DNA of 35,949 nucleotides, taken from contig CADATP010000020.1 in assembly GCA_902790935.1 (NCBI GenBank), positions 1-35,949 on the forward strand, given 5' to 3'. This document shows positions 9,022-16,436 of the stretch, piece after piece. The notes beneath the pieces were generated by a model. That model saw only the letters and a list, made by a program, of their open reading frames with translations. It did not search any database and was not told the DNA's origin. Made by a program: the position numbers and the translations under genes. This stretch comes from an uncultured Lachnospiraceae bacterium. GTDB lineage: Bacteria > Bacillota > Clostridia > Lachnospirales > Lachnospiraceae. Position 1 is the stretch's first letter. The number at the start of each line of letters is the position of its first letter.

Positions 9022-10290
9022 TTAATCACCTACCTTAATCAATGTTTTTCCACTGGGCAAAACGCCGTTCGGATAATCGGCCGCTGTGGTTTCGCCAAAG
9101 ACAACAGAGTTCTTGCCGACCGATACGCCGTCCGGGATTATACTCCGTTCTCCGACTGTGACTATTCCGTGATTATAAATATGAGGAGCGGTATCATTCT
9201 CAACTTCCTCGCCTATACCGAGCTTTACGTTATTACCTATCACGGTATCCTCGGCAACGATTGCTTTGTAGAGTTCACTGCCATCGCCTATCCTCGTCTG
9301 GTTCATAATGATCGAATCTCTGACGACGGCGCCCTTGCCAATGGTTACTCCGCATCCTATTACCGAATTGTAAACTTCTCCATATATTTCAGATCCTTCT
9401 CCGATTATACTCTTTTCAACTTTACTCTCTTTGGAGAAATACTGAGGAGGCTGGATCTCGGATTTTGTGTAAATCTTCCAATACTCTTCGTAAAGGTTAA
9501 ACTCCGGAACGATGTCGATAAGTTCCATATTGGCTTCCCAATAGGAGTTTAAGGTCCCTACATCCTTCCAATATCCGTTGAACTCGTAAGCATAAAGCAG
9601 CTTGCCCTTTTCATGGCAATACGGGATAACATGCTTACCAAAGTCGAGATTTGGTTGATCCTTTAGGGCTGTGAATGCAGCTTTAAGGGTTTTCCAGGTG
9701 AAGATGTAGATGCCCATACTTGCGAGATTACTGCGAGGATGTGCCGGCTTTTCTTCAAAGTCTGTAATTCTCTTGTTCTCATCGGCTATCATGATTCCGA
9801 ATCGGCTCGCTTCCTCCATAGGAACCGGCATAACCGCAATAGTTACGTCAGCTTTGTTAGCCTTATGGAAATCAAGCATAACCTCGTAATCCATCTTGTA
9901 TATATGGTCTCCGGAAAGGATAAGAACATAATCCGGATTAAAGCTTTCCATATATTCAATGTTCTGGTAAATAGCGTTAGCCGTACCGGTATACCACTCG
10001 CTGTTTTCACTCTTTTCATAGGGAGGAAGAACGCTGACACCGCCGATATTACGGTCCAGATCCCACGGAATTCCGATTCCGATGTGGGTGTTCAAACGAA
10101 GAGGTTGGTACTGAGTAAGTACTCCGACAGTATCTACACCGGAGTTGATACAACTAGATAGCGGAAAGTCAATGATCCTGTATTTTCCGCCAAATGCAAC
10201 CGCAGGTTTTGCAACTTTTGATGTTAATACACCAAGACGGCTGCCTTGTCCGCCAGCCAGAAGCATGGCAATCATTTCCTTTTTAACCAT
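9022..10290 (-). CDS. glgC: Glucose-1-phosphate adenylyltransferase GlgC (catalytic subunit)
   Basis: GlgC makes ADP-glucose and pyrophosphate from ATP and glucose-1-phosphate, the committed step of bacterial glycogen synthesis. The 422 residues show the intact pyrophosphorylase loop [10 protein letters not shown] (11-20), [20 protein letters not shown], the active-site [15 protein letters not shown], and a C-terminal beta-helix with hexapeptide repeats ([19 protein letters not shown]). A strong GGAGGG site precedes the ATG. It is the first gene of glgC-glgD. Confidence 0.98.
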   Translation of the reverse strand: MVKKEMIAMLLAGGQGSRLGVLTSKVAKPAVAFGGKYRIIDFPLSSCINSGVDTVGVLTQYQPLRLNTHIGIGIPWDLDRNIGGVSVLPPYEKSENSEWYTGTANAIYQNIEYMESFNPDYVLILSGDHIYKMDYEVMLDFHKANKADVTIAVMPVPMEEASRFGIMIADENKRITDFEEKPAHPRSNLASMGIYIFTWKTLKAAFTALKDQPNLDFGKHVIPYCHEKGKLLYAYEFNGYWKDVGTLNSYWEANMELIDIVPEFNLYEEYWKIYTKSEIQPPQYFSKESKVEKSIIGEGSEIYGEVYNSVIGCGVTIGKGAVVRDSIIMNQTRIGDGSELYKAIVAEDTVIGNNVKLGIGEEVENDTAPHIYNHGIVTVGERSIIPDGVSVGKNSVVFGETTAADYPNGVLPSGKTLIKVGD

Positions 10291-10352
10291 ACACCCTCCA
10301 GTTCTCAGGTTCGTTTTTTAGCGCCCCGAAGAACTCTAATAAATATGGAGAT

Positions 10353-10358
10353 ATTATA
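10353..10358 (-). promoter_or_regulatory. Predicted extended -10 promoter of glgCD
   Basis: The minus strand has TGTTATAAT, an extended -10 element, about 62 bp before the glgC ATG. No good -35 lies 17 bp upstream (TTCCAT). The surrounding 150 bp are very AT-rich and contain the inverted repeat AATTGA-CTAA...TTAG-TCAATT at 10446-10469, which could be an operator or a weak bioY terminator. Confidence 0.45.
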
Positions 10359-10513
10359 ACACTATTTAGGAATATATGGAATAATTTACACAAAACCTTT
10401 TGAATTTTTGTGAATTTTCTATCTAATTTATACAATTTTTAGCCAAATTGACTAAAGATTAGCTCAATTATATACAGAAACGCTCTAAATATGTTTCAAA
10501 TTTTTGACAACTA

Positions 10514-11089
10514 TTACCACTTTATTACTTTTCTAAGGGTTTTTCCGAGGCCAAGAGCTAAGGCGATCTTTGCAAGGTCGGGAATAATAAAGGGAACTAC
10601 GCACCAGCCGAGAGCTGTTGCAAGTGTGATGGCATCCTTTGTGTGGGCGTATACTACCATAAACCAAACTGTTCCGAATGCATAGCAAACAAGAAGTCCA
10701 AGGACCATTGCTACAATTTCTACCCAAAGTTTTCTACCCAAAAGGGAAGTTAAAAGCCAGAATACAAGTGCAGAAAAAATAAATCCGATAATATAACCGC
10801 CGGTTGTTCCGATAAGTGCTCCAAATCCGCCCTTAAATCCTGCAAATACCGGTACTCCCACTGCTCCGAGGAGAATATAGATAAGTACAGAGATCGTTCC
10901 CTTTTTACCGCCGAGGAAATAAACCGCAAAAAATACCGCAAATGTCTGAAGTGTAAAAGGTACGGTTGTAGGAATGGAAATCCATGAACATACAGCCATA
11001 AGTGCTGCGCATACCGCTATGAACACAAGGTCGATAGTTCTGAATTTACTGTCGTTGTTTGTTTTTGTTAATGCTTTTGCTTCGCTCAT
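10514..11089 (-). CDS. bioY: Biotin ECF transporter substrate-binding component BioY
   Basis: BioY is the membrane S-component that binds biotin and works with an ECF energy module. The 191 residues have about six hydrophobic segments and family motifs: FIAVCAALMAVCSWISIP near the N-terminus, VPFTLQTFAVFFA, and the glycine-rich GTTGGYIIGF loop. No bioM/bioN or EcfAAT genes lie nearby, so a shared ECF module elsewhere is likely. Two BirA-type operators around its promoter independently support a biotin role. No biotin synthesis genes occur in the window. The gene is monocistronic. Confidence 0.95.
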   Translation of the reverse strand: MSEAKALTKTNNDSKFRTIDLVFIAVCAALMAVCSWISIPTTVPFTLQTFAVFFAVYFLGGKKGTISVLIYILLGAVGVPVFAGFKGGFGALIGTTGGYIIGFIFSALVFWLLTSLLGRKLWVEIVAMVLGLLVCYAFGTVWFMVVYAHTKDAITLATALGWCVVPFIIPDLAKIALALGLGKTLRKVIKW

Positions 11090-11120
11090 TTTTTAATTTC
11101 TCTCATTCTTTCATATTAAA

Positions 11121-11153
11121 TTGTTAACCAAGCCCTAGAAATAAGGTTATCAA
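11121..11153. promoter_or_regulatory. BirA (biotin repressor) operator, proximal
   Basis: TTGTTAACC - 15 bp - GGTTATCAA matches the Firmicute BirA operator form (TTGTTAAC and its complement about 15 bp apart) with one mismatch in the second arm. It starts just past the predicted bioY transcription start (about 11155), where bound BirA-biotinyl-AMP would block initiation or elongation. Confidence 0.85.
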
Positions 11154-11161
11154 TCTTTAAG

Positions 11162-11190
11162 ATATTAACATTAGGGAAGAGTATTGTCAA
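11162..11190 (-). promoter_or_regulatory. bioY promoter (sigma-A type)
   Basis: The minus strand has a consensus TTGACA (11185-11190), a 17-bp spacer and TAATAT (11162-11167). The -35 hexamer lies inside one arm of the distal BirA operator and the start site abuts the proximal operator. Confidence 0.8.
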
Positions 11191-11216
11191 CCTTGTGTTC
11201 TGTTTATGGTTAACAA
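11184..11216. promoter_or_regulatory. BirA operator, distal (overlaps -35)
   Basis: TTGTCAACC - 15 bp - GGTTAACAA is a second BirA-type operator with the same 15-bp spacing. One arm contains the -35 of bioY. The other arm runs into the U-tract of the prs terminator. Confidence 0.8.
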
Positions 11217-11241
11217 AAAAGGCAGGTGCTAAGCACCTGCC
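11215..11241 (-). terminator. Intrinsic terminator of prs
   Basis: GGCAGGTGC / GCACCTGCC form a perfect 9-bp stem (11221-11241) with a 3-nt loop, followed on the minus strand by TTTTTTG. It lies 35 bp after the prs stop codon. Confidence 0.92.
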
Positions 11242-11276
11242 CTATGTTCATGCATTAATATCTATAAAATATTCTA

Positions 11277-12464
11277 TTATCCAAGCTCACCGTTTTTGTA
11301 TCTTGTAACGATGTTCTGGATTCTCTCGTTAGGATTGAGGAGATCGGAGATCGACGAATCGTGGTTCAAGGTATCAATGATGTATGCGATGTACTTACTG
11401 AGGTCGCAATTAATGTACCACTCGCGCTCTAAAAGCTCGGGAGTCTGGTAAATAAGGTTCGTAGTAAGTACTCTTGTAATAAGTCCCTCTTCAAATGCCT
11501 TGTCAAACTTATCAAGTCCGCTTGTAAAGAGACCGAATGTTGCAAATACAAAGATACGATTTGCCTTTCTCTCTTTAAGTGCAGCGGCTACCTCAAGTAC
11601 GCTCTCACCGGATGAAATCATATCATCGATAATGATCATATCCTTTCCTTCAACATCGCTTCCGAGGAATTCATGTGCAAGGATAGGATTTCTTCCGTCA
11701 ACGACTCTTGTATAATCGCGTCTCTTGTAGAACATACCCATATCAAGGCCAAGTACGTTGGCAATATAGATAGCTCTCTTCATTCCGCCTTCATCGGGGC
11801 TGATAACCATCATATGGTCGGCATCGATCTGAAGTCCCTTGTAATTCTTAAGGAGTCCCTTAATAAACTGATAAGCGGGCTGAACAGTCTCAAATCCGTT
11901 AAGAGGAATAGCATTCTGTACTCTGGGATCATGCGCATCAAAGGTAATGATGTTATCTACGCCCATCTTAACAAGTTCCTGAAGCGCAATGGCACAGTCA
12001 AGAGACTCTCTTGCTGTTCTCTTATGCTGGCGGCTCTCGTAGAGGAACGGCATAATAACTGTAATTCTTCTTGCCTTACCGCCGACTGCAGCGATGATTC
12101 TCTTTAAATCCTGATAGTGATCATCAGGTGACATATGGTTCTCATGGCCGCAAAGTGAATAGGTCTGAGAATAGTTAAGTACATCAACAAGAAGGAAAAG
12201 GTCGGTACCGCGAACAGACTCCAATATCTGTCCCTTTGCTTCTCCGGATCCGAATCTGGGTACCTTTGCCTCTAAGATATATGTATCTCTCTGATATCCT
12301 GCGAAAGCAAGGGAGCCTTTGTGCTCACTTTCACGCTCGGCGCGCCACTTTACAAGGTAAGCATCAACCTTGTCTCCAAGTTCTCTGCATCCTTTAAGAG
12401 CTATAATTCCAAGCGAGCCTACGGGTATAGTCTCAAGGTTTCTCTTTTCTTCACGATTGCCCAT
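11277..12464 (-). CDS. prs: Ribose-phosphate pyrophosphokinase (PRPP synthetase, long form)
   Basis: Prs transfers pyrophosphate from ATP to ribose-5-phosphate, giving PRPP for nucleotide, His and Trp synthesis. The signature FDAHDPRVQNA is at 175-185 and the PRPP loop IIIDDMISSGESVLE near 277-291. At 395 residues it is clearly longer than the usual 310-320 residue enzyme: the N-terminus carries an extra basic/acidic region and there is an insertion before the active core. An AGGAGAA site precedes the ATG. It follows the DnaI-like gene by 86 bp, has its own promoter overlapping the end of that gene, and ends in a strong terminator. PRPP made here would feed Upp, encoded further along the window. 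Confidence 0.95.
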   Translation of the reverse strand: MGNREEKRNLETIPVGSLGIIALKGCRELGDKVDAYLVKWRAERESEHKGSLAFAGYQRDTYILEAKVPRFGSGEAKGQILESVRGTDLFLLVDVLNYSQTYSLCGHENHMSPDDHYQDLKRIIAAVGGKARRITVIMPFLYESRQHKRTARESLDCAIALQELVKMGVDNIITFDAHDPRVQNAIPLNGFETVQPAYQFIKGLLKNYKGLQIDADHMMVISPDEGGMKRAIYIANVLGLDMGMFYKRRDYTRVVDGRNPILAHEFLGSDVEGKDMIIIDDMISSGESVLEVAAALKERKANRIFVFATFGLFTSGLDKFDKAFEEGLITRVLTTNLIYQTPELLEREWYINCDLSKYIAYIIDTLNHDSSISDLLNPNERIQNIVTRYKNGELG

Positions 12465-12532
12465 TAGATAAATTCTCCTGTATAAACAAACTGTTAACGA
12501 TTATTTACCCCGGTCCCCCAAAGACCTTTGCC

Positions 12533-12561
12533 ATTATATACGAAGTACCGCTATTTGACAA
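12533..12561 (-). promoter_or_regulatory. prs promoter
   Basis: On the minus strand TTGTCA (12556-12561), a 17-bp spacer and TATAAT (12533-12538) form a good sigma-A promoter. The -35 lies in the last codons of the upstream helicase-loader gene, so prs can be expressed apart from the replication genes. Confidence 0.7.
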
Positions 12562-13519
12562 GCATTCTTGTATCTTTACCTGTAAGTTGCAGGAAAATAA
12601 AGTTGCCGGTAAGTCTTGAGAGTACTCTTTCCGAATACCTTTCTCCGAGCTCCCTAAGGTCAAGATTTGTAGAGATGATCGTCGACTTTCTCTTTAAGTT
12701 GCGTTCATTAATAAGTCCGAAGAGGGCTGACGCAACAAAACTGTTTGAAAGCTCAGTTCCAAGATCATCGATAATAAGAAGATCGCAATCGTAGAGATTG
12801 CCCGTTTCCTCAGCGCTGTCCGCACTGTCTTTCGAAAACTGCTTTTTGGCGAGAATATCAAACAGTGATATGGAACTTAAGTATATCACAGAATGATAGG
12901 TTTCGAGAAGTTCCGACGCGATACAACAGCTTAAAAAGCTTTTTCCCGTACCGACCGTACCGTTAAACAAAAGGTTCTTATACTCGGTATCAAAGGTCTC
13001 CACAAAGTTTTTACAAACGCTTGCGGCCGTCTTTAGCCTCTCTAAGTCCTCCCCTTCCTGGTAAGAGAAACTGAGCTTTGAAAAGTTTTCAGTCTTAAGA
13101 AGCTGCCTGATTCCCGACTGGTTATAAAGGATATTTATCTCCCTGTCTTTGAAACAATGGCATTTATACCTTGTCCCGTCCGGTTCGTAGACATATCCCG
13201 TATCCTTACAATACTTGCAGTCGTATATCGGCTCGAAATCCTCATTGGAAAGACCGTTGCTCTCCAAAAGAGCCATACGGTTTACCAAAAGCTCCGTAAC
13301 CTCATTCTCAATATCTTCTATCTGTCTCTCATCCGCGCCTTCCATCTTAAGTCTCGCTTCCCGGACCTTAAGCGTAACCGCTCTGTTTTCCCAGGCCTTT
13401 ATCTCCGGGAACTTCGCGTAGAGCATCTTTTGTTTCTCGGCGGTAGCTCTGGCGTTGCGGTTTCTGATCCTGTCGTACTCGCGCATTATGGAATCGTATT
13501 GTTCGTTAGTCAGTGACAT
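12551..13519 (-). CDS. DnaC/DnaI-like helicase loader ATPase
   Basis: This AAA+ ATPase probably loads the replicative helicase. The 322 residues have a charged helical N-terminus (1-95), a four-cysteine zinc-finger-like element (C101, C104, C120, C122), and an AAA+ core with Walker A GTVGTGKS (187-194) and Walker B LLIIDDLGTE (D251, D252), followed by STNLDLREL (sensor 1) and ERVLSRL (arginine-finger region). It lies 14 bp behind the DnaD-domain gene, the typical Firmicute pairing of DnaD/DnaB-like and DnaI-like proteins. A DNA-transposition-type DnaC homologue is unlikely because no transposase is near. Confidence 0.9.
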   Translation of the reverse strand: MSLTNEQYDSIMREYDRIRNRNARATAEKQKMLYAKFPEIKAWENRAVTLKVREARLKMEGADERQIEDIENEVTELLVNRMALLESNGLSNEDFEPIYDCKYCKDTGYVYEPDGTRYKCHCFKDREINILYNQSGIRQLLKTENFSKLSFSYQEGEDLERLKTAASVCKNFVETFDTEYKNLLFNGTVGTGKSFLSCCIASELLETYHSVIYLSSISLFDILAKKQFSKDSADSAEETGNLYDCDLLIIDDLGTELSNSFVASALFGLINERNLKRKSTIISTNLDLRELGERYSERVLSRLTGNFIFLQLTGKDTRMLVK

Positions 13520-13533
13520 TTTTGACCTCTGTA

Positions 13534-14688
13534 TTAATTGGCGTAAATTCTCTTAGCCAGCTCATCGTAATCGATATCGTTCTGTTTGAAATTACCGAAG
13601 CTTCCCGCAAGGTTCTTTCTTGCAGATGTATCAGCAGTGTATGTCGTTCCGCCTAAAGCCTGCTTTCTTTCCGTCTGCTGGTGCTTCTTGAACTCCTCGT
13701 CAACCTTTTTAACGTCTTCAAGAGTATTTATATTTTGCTCTTTCCATCTGTTTAATATGCCCTGAACATAGCTGAATCTGTTGTTGTCGGTGGAAAGTAC
13801 AGCTCTATCGCAGGCTTCCATTATAAGAGCGTCGGAAAATCCGTCTTTCTTTCTCCAGCCCGTGATAAACTCCATCTCCTTTACGGTAGGTGAGCTGTTC
13901 TTTCCGAGTCTCTTCATTATATCATAAACGCCCTTGTCGTATCTTTGACTTCCGTTTTTGGCCTGTTCGGGAGTTTCGATGCCGCTCTGTTTCCAACCAA
14001 TGGCTACTTTTTCGGCGTATCTGAAATCCTTCTTTCCCTTCTCGGCACAGTACTGGAGAAGATAATCCACGAGATCGTCGGAAAACTCAAGAGTCTGGCT
14101 TATATAGCAAAGGGTCTGCAGATCCGACTGGGTAACGGGCTTTCCAAAATACATCTGCGCAAGGAAAACCAGCCCGTTTCCTCCTTCATTAGAGAAAACA
14201 GTCAGTTCTTTTGCACCAAAAGAAGGCTTAATGGGAATTGCGACAGCTTCCTCATTTGCTTCTTCAGTCTTTACGCCTTCAGCCTTTACAATCTCCCCGG
14301 GCTTTTCAGCGGTCTTAGCAGGCGCCGGGCTCTGAGCGGGGGCCTTAACAGACTTATGGGTAGATTCAACGGTAGGACCGTTTAGATCTTCCTTGCAGAG
14401 ATTTACAAGGTGCACTCCGCAAATATTATTATCCCCATCGTAATCGATGGTAAGAACGCCCTTCTTCTCCCAGTACTTAAAAGCACGTATAACATCTTTT
14501 TCGGTATGATTAAACCTGTCGGCTATATCTCCGAGACTGGTCTCAAGATGCGCATTAAGCATACGCACAAGGTAGAGATATACCTTGAGCTGTGCATCAT
14601 TGGCCTCAGTCATATATTCATCTATAAATCTGTTGGAAACAATCGTAGCTCCGATATAACTATCCTGAAAAACTGTGAAACCGGACAT
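13534..14688 (-). CDS. DnaD-domain replication initiation protein
   Basis: This is a DnaD/DnaB-family primosomal protein. After an N-terminal winged-helix region (TEANDAQLKVYLYLVRML, later AFKYWEKKGVL) comes a low-complexity Ala/Pro/Lys/Glu linker (about residues 110-155), then two DnaD-type helical domains, the second ending in SYVQGILNRWKEQNI (the YxxxIxxxW motif). I choose ATG 14688 (MSGFTVFQDS), preceded by a G-rich tract. An upstream in-frame TTG at 14736 has AAGGA five bases before it and would add 16 residues; it cannot be excluded. The helicase-loader gene follows 14 bp later. A DnaA-box-like cluster lies upstream. Confidence 0.88.
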   Translation of the reverse strand: MSGFTVFQDSYIGATIVSNRFIDEYMTEANDAQLKVYLYLVRMLNAHLETSLGDIADRFNHTEKDVIRAFKYWEKKGVLTIDYDGDNNICGVHLVNLCKEDLNGPTVESTHKSVKAPAQSPAPAKTAEKPGEIVKAEGVKTEEANEEAVAIPIKPSFGAKELTVFSNEGGNGLVFLAQMYFGKPVTQSDLQTLCYISQTLEFSDDLVDYLLQYCAEKGKKDFRYAEKVAIGWKQSGIETPEQAKNGSQRYDKGVYDIMKRLGKNSSPTVKEMEFITGWRKKDGFSDALIMEACDRAVLSTDNNRFSYVQGILNRWKEQNINTLEDVKKVDEEFKKHQQTERKQALGGTTYTADTSARKNLAGSFGNFKQNDIDYDELAKRIYAN

Positions 14689-14750
14689 CTGACAAACCCC
14701 CGGACGTAATAATGATTTTGCTCTTTTCTTTCGCAATTAAGTCCTTCATA

Positions 14751-14759
14751 TATATAGCA
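14751..14759 (-). promoter_or_regulatory. Possible extended -10 promoter of the dnaD-dnaI genes
   Basis: The minus strand has TGCTATATA, an extended -10-like element, with no good -35. Initiation near 14744 would cut off the ribosome site of the TTG start and favour the ATG at 14688. Weak evidence. Confidence 0.3.
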
Positions 14760-14836
14760 TACGAGGGCTTCATAAATAAATAGACAAAGTGACTATTTGG
14801 TTTTTGAGGGAAATAAATCGGACACTTGGTGGATGC

Positions 14837-15009
14837 TGTGGATTATGTGGATAATATGTGACTAAGTTGTCACTATGCACCTCTCAAATCTGTTAACAGT
14901 CAAAAGCAGGTCAAAAAAACAGCTCACAAAAATATCCACAGATAACAAAAAAATATCCACAAATCGGTTTAGTCAAATCTTTAAAACCGTTTGTGGATAT
15001 TGTGGATTA
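14837..15009. promoter_or_regulatory. Cluster of DnaA-box-like 9-mers between murC and the dnaD/dnaI genes
   Basis: Six 9-mers match TTATCCACA exactly or with one mismatch: 14837-14845 (-), 14846-14854 (-, exact), 14932-14940 (+), 14953-14961 (+), 14992-15000 (-) and 15001-15009 (-). Two pairs are head-to-tail without a gap. The inverted repeat GTGAC-6-GTCAC (14858-14873) sits beside the exact box. This accounts for the 321-bp gap between genes. It could control the dnaD-dnaI genes or titrate DnaA; there are no dnaA, dnaN or rpmH genes nearby to suggest oriC. Confidence 0.6.
14947..15000 (-). terminator. murC intrinsic terminator built from DnaA-box-like repeats
   Basis: Arms 14953-14970 and 14984-15000 form an 11-bp plus 6-bp stem with a single bulged T at 14964 and a 13-nt loop. 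The outer arm is ATATCCACAAA / TTTGTGGATAT. On the minus strand the stem runs into seven consecutive T (14947-14953). It begins 9 nt after the murC stop codon. Confidence 0.8.
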
Positions 15010-16422
15010 TCACTTGCTCATAATGAGCGCATCGCCGATTTTATTGGCTTCTCCCGCGCCCATGGTTATCACCAGATCACCCTTTGTGCAATTTTTCAGA
15101 AGGAAATTTTCAATTTCCTTAAAATCCGGAATATAGTAACTCTCAGTTCCTTTTTTACTTAAAGCGTCGCAAAGATCCTTAGAGCTTATTCCGAGATTAT
15201 CCTTTTCTCTTGCGGCGTAGATATCCGGCATTATCACCACATCCGCAGCGGAAAGCTCATTTACAAACTCATCGAAAAAGCTTCTGGTACGGGTATAGGT
15301 GTGAGGCTGAAATACAACGTAAAGCTTATTGTACTCGATCATCGATGCCGCTTTCATGGTAGCGTGTATCTCCGTGGGATGGTGTGCGTAATCGTCGACT
15401 ATGGTAAATCCGTTAACCTCTCCCTTATATTCGAATCTTCTGTCGGCTCCCGTAAACCTGTTTAAAGCACAGGCTCCGGACTGGTACTCTGTGTTTACGA
15501 TATCTCCGACGGCAAGTGCAGCAAGCGCGTTTGTGATATTATGCTCTCCGGGAACCTTCAAGGATATCTTTCGCATTCCCCTTTTGTTTATCTCATCAAA
15601 CTCGGCGCATCCCAGTCTGTTAAAGCTGATGTTTTCAGCCTTATAATCCGTAGGATTTCCGTATACGTCCTTGCCCTTTGCAGAGAAGGTGACAACTCTG
15701 CATTTAAGGTCCTTTGTGATCTCATGGTAATCTTCGATATCTCCGCAGATAACAAGGGCCCCGTCGTCGGGTAAAAGATTCGCAAATTCCCTAAAGGATT
15801 TTCTTATGTCATCAAGGTCTCTGAAAAAGTCCAGATGGTCCTCCTCGATATTCATAATAACTCCAATCTTTGGAAGAAAATGCAAAAAGCTGTTTGTGTA
15901 CTCGCAGGCCTCTGCTACAAAGTATTTATGCCCGCCTACTCTCGTGTTTCCTCCGATGGATTTAAGGACTCCTCCGTTGTTGATAGTTGGGTCGAGTCCC
16001 GCCTCAAGAAGGATCTCACTAATCATTGATGTTGTTGTTGTTTTACCGTGAGTTCCGCTGACAGCGATGGGAACACTGTAATTACTCATCATCTGTCCCA
16101 CGAGCTCTCCTCTCGAAACAGATTTAAGACCAAGCTCCTTTGTAGCGATGTACTCCGGATTGTCGGGACCTATCGCGGCGGTAAAGACAACGCAGTCTAT
16201 ATCCTTTGTAATATTTTCTTTTTTCTGGCCGTAGTATACCTTTACGCCTTTTTTCTCAAGGGCCTCGGTAATAGGGCTTTTATCCCTGTCAGATCCAAGT
16301 ACCTCAAATCCGGCGTCAACAAGGATCTCCGCCAATCCGCTCATACTGATTCCGCCTATTCCGGCGAAAAATATTTTTCCGGGGTGAGAAAAATCAAGCT
16401 TATAGTTCTCTTCTGAAGACAT
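15010..16422 (-). CDS. murC: UDP-N-acetylmuramate--L-alanine ligase
   Basis: MurC adds L-Ala to UDP-MurNAc, the first amino acid of the peptidoglycan stem, in the cytoplasm. The 470 residues have the UDP-binding Rossmann loop FFAGIGGISMSGLAEIL, the ATP-binding GTHGKTTT at 123-130, the central NIEEDHLDFF, and the ligase C-terminal DDYAHHPTEI and FQPHTYTRT. It starts 14 bp after the large membrane-anchored gene, so the two are probably one transcript. Its terminator contains DnaA-box-like sequence. Confidence 0.98.
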   Translation of the reverse strand: MSSEENYKLDFSHPGKIFFAGIGGISMSGLAEILVDAGFEVLGSDRDKSPITEALEKKGVKVYYGQKKENITKDIDCVVFTAAIGPDNPEYIATKELGLKSVSRGELVGQMMSNYSVPIAVSGTHGKTTTTSMISEILLEAGLDPTINNGGVLKSIGGNTRVGGHKYFVAEACEYTNSFLHFLPKIGVIMNIEEDHLDFFRDLDDIRKSFREFANLLPDDGALVICGDIEDYHEITKDLKCRVVTFSAKGKDVYGNPTDYKAENISFNRLGCAEFDEINKRGMRKISLKVPGEHNITNALAALAVGDIVNTEYQSGACALNRFTGADRRFEYKGEVNGFTIVDDYAHHPTEIHATMKAASMIEYNKLYVVFQPHTYTRTRSFFDEFVNELSAADVVIMPDIYAAREKDNLGISSKDLCDALSKKGTESYYIPDFKEIENFLLKNCTKGDLVITMGAGEANKIGDALIMSK

Positions 16423-16436
16423 TTTTTAACCTCTAT

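Noticed and set aside
11090-11216. Riboswitch or T-box upstream of bioY
   Set aside because: The leader is short, with no T-box or known riboswitch core; two BirA operators explain the control.
14837-15009. DnaA-box cluster as the chromosomal origin
   Set aside because: No dnaA, dnaN, recF, rpmH or rnpA gene is near and the boxes also make a terminator; a regulatory or titration site is more likely.
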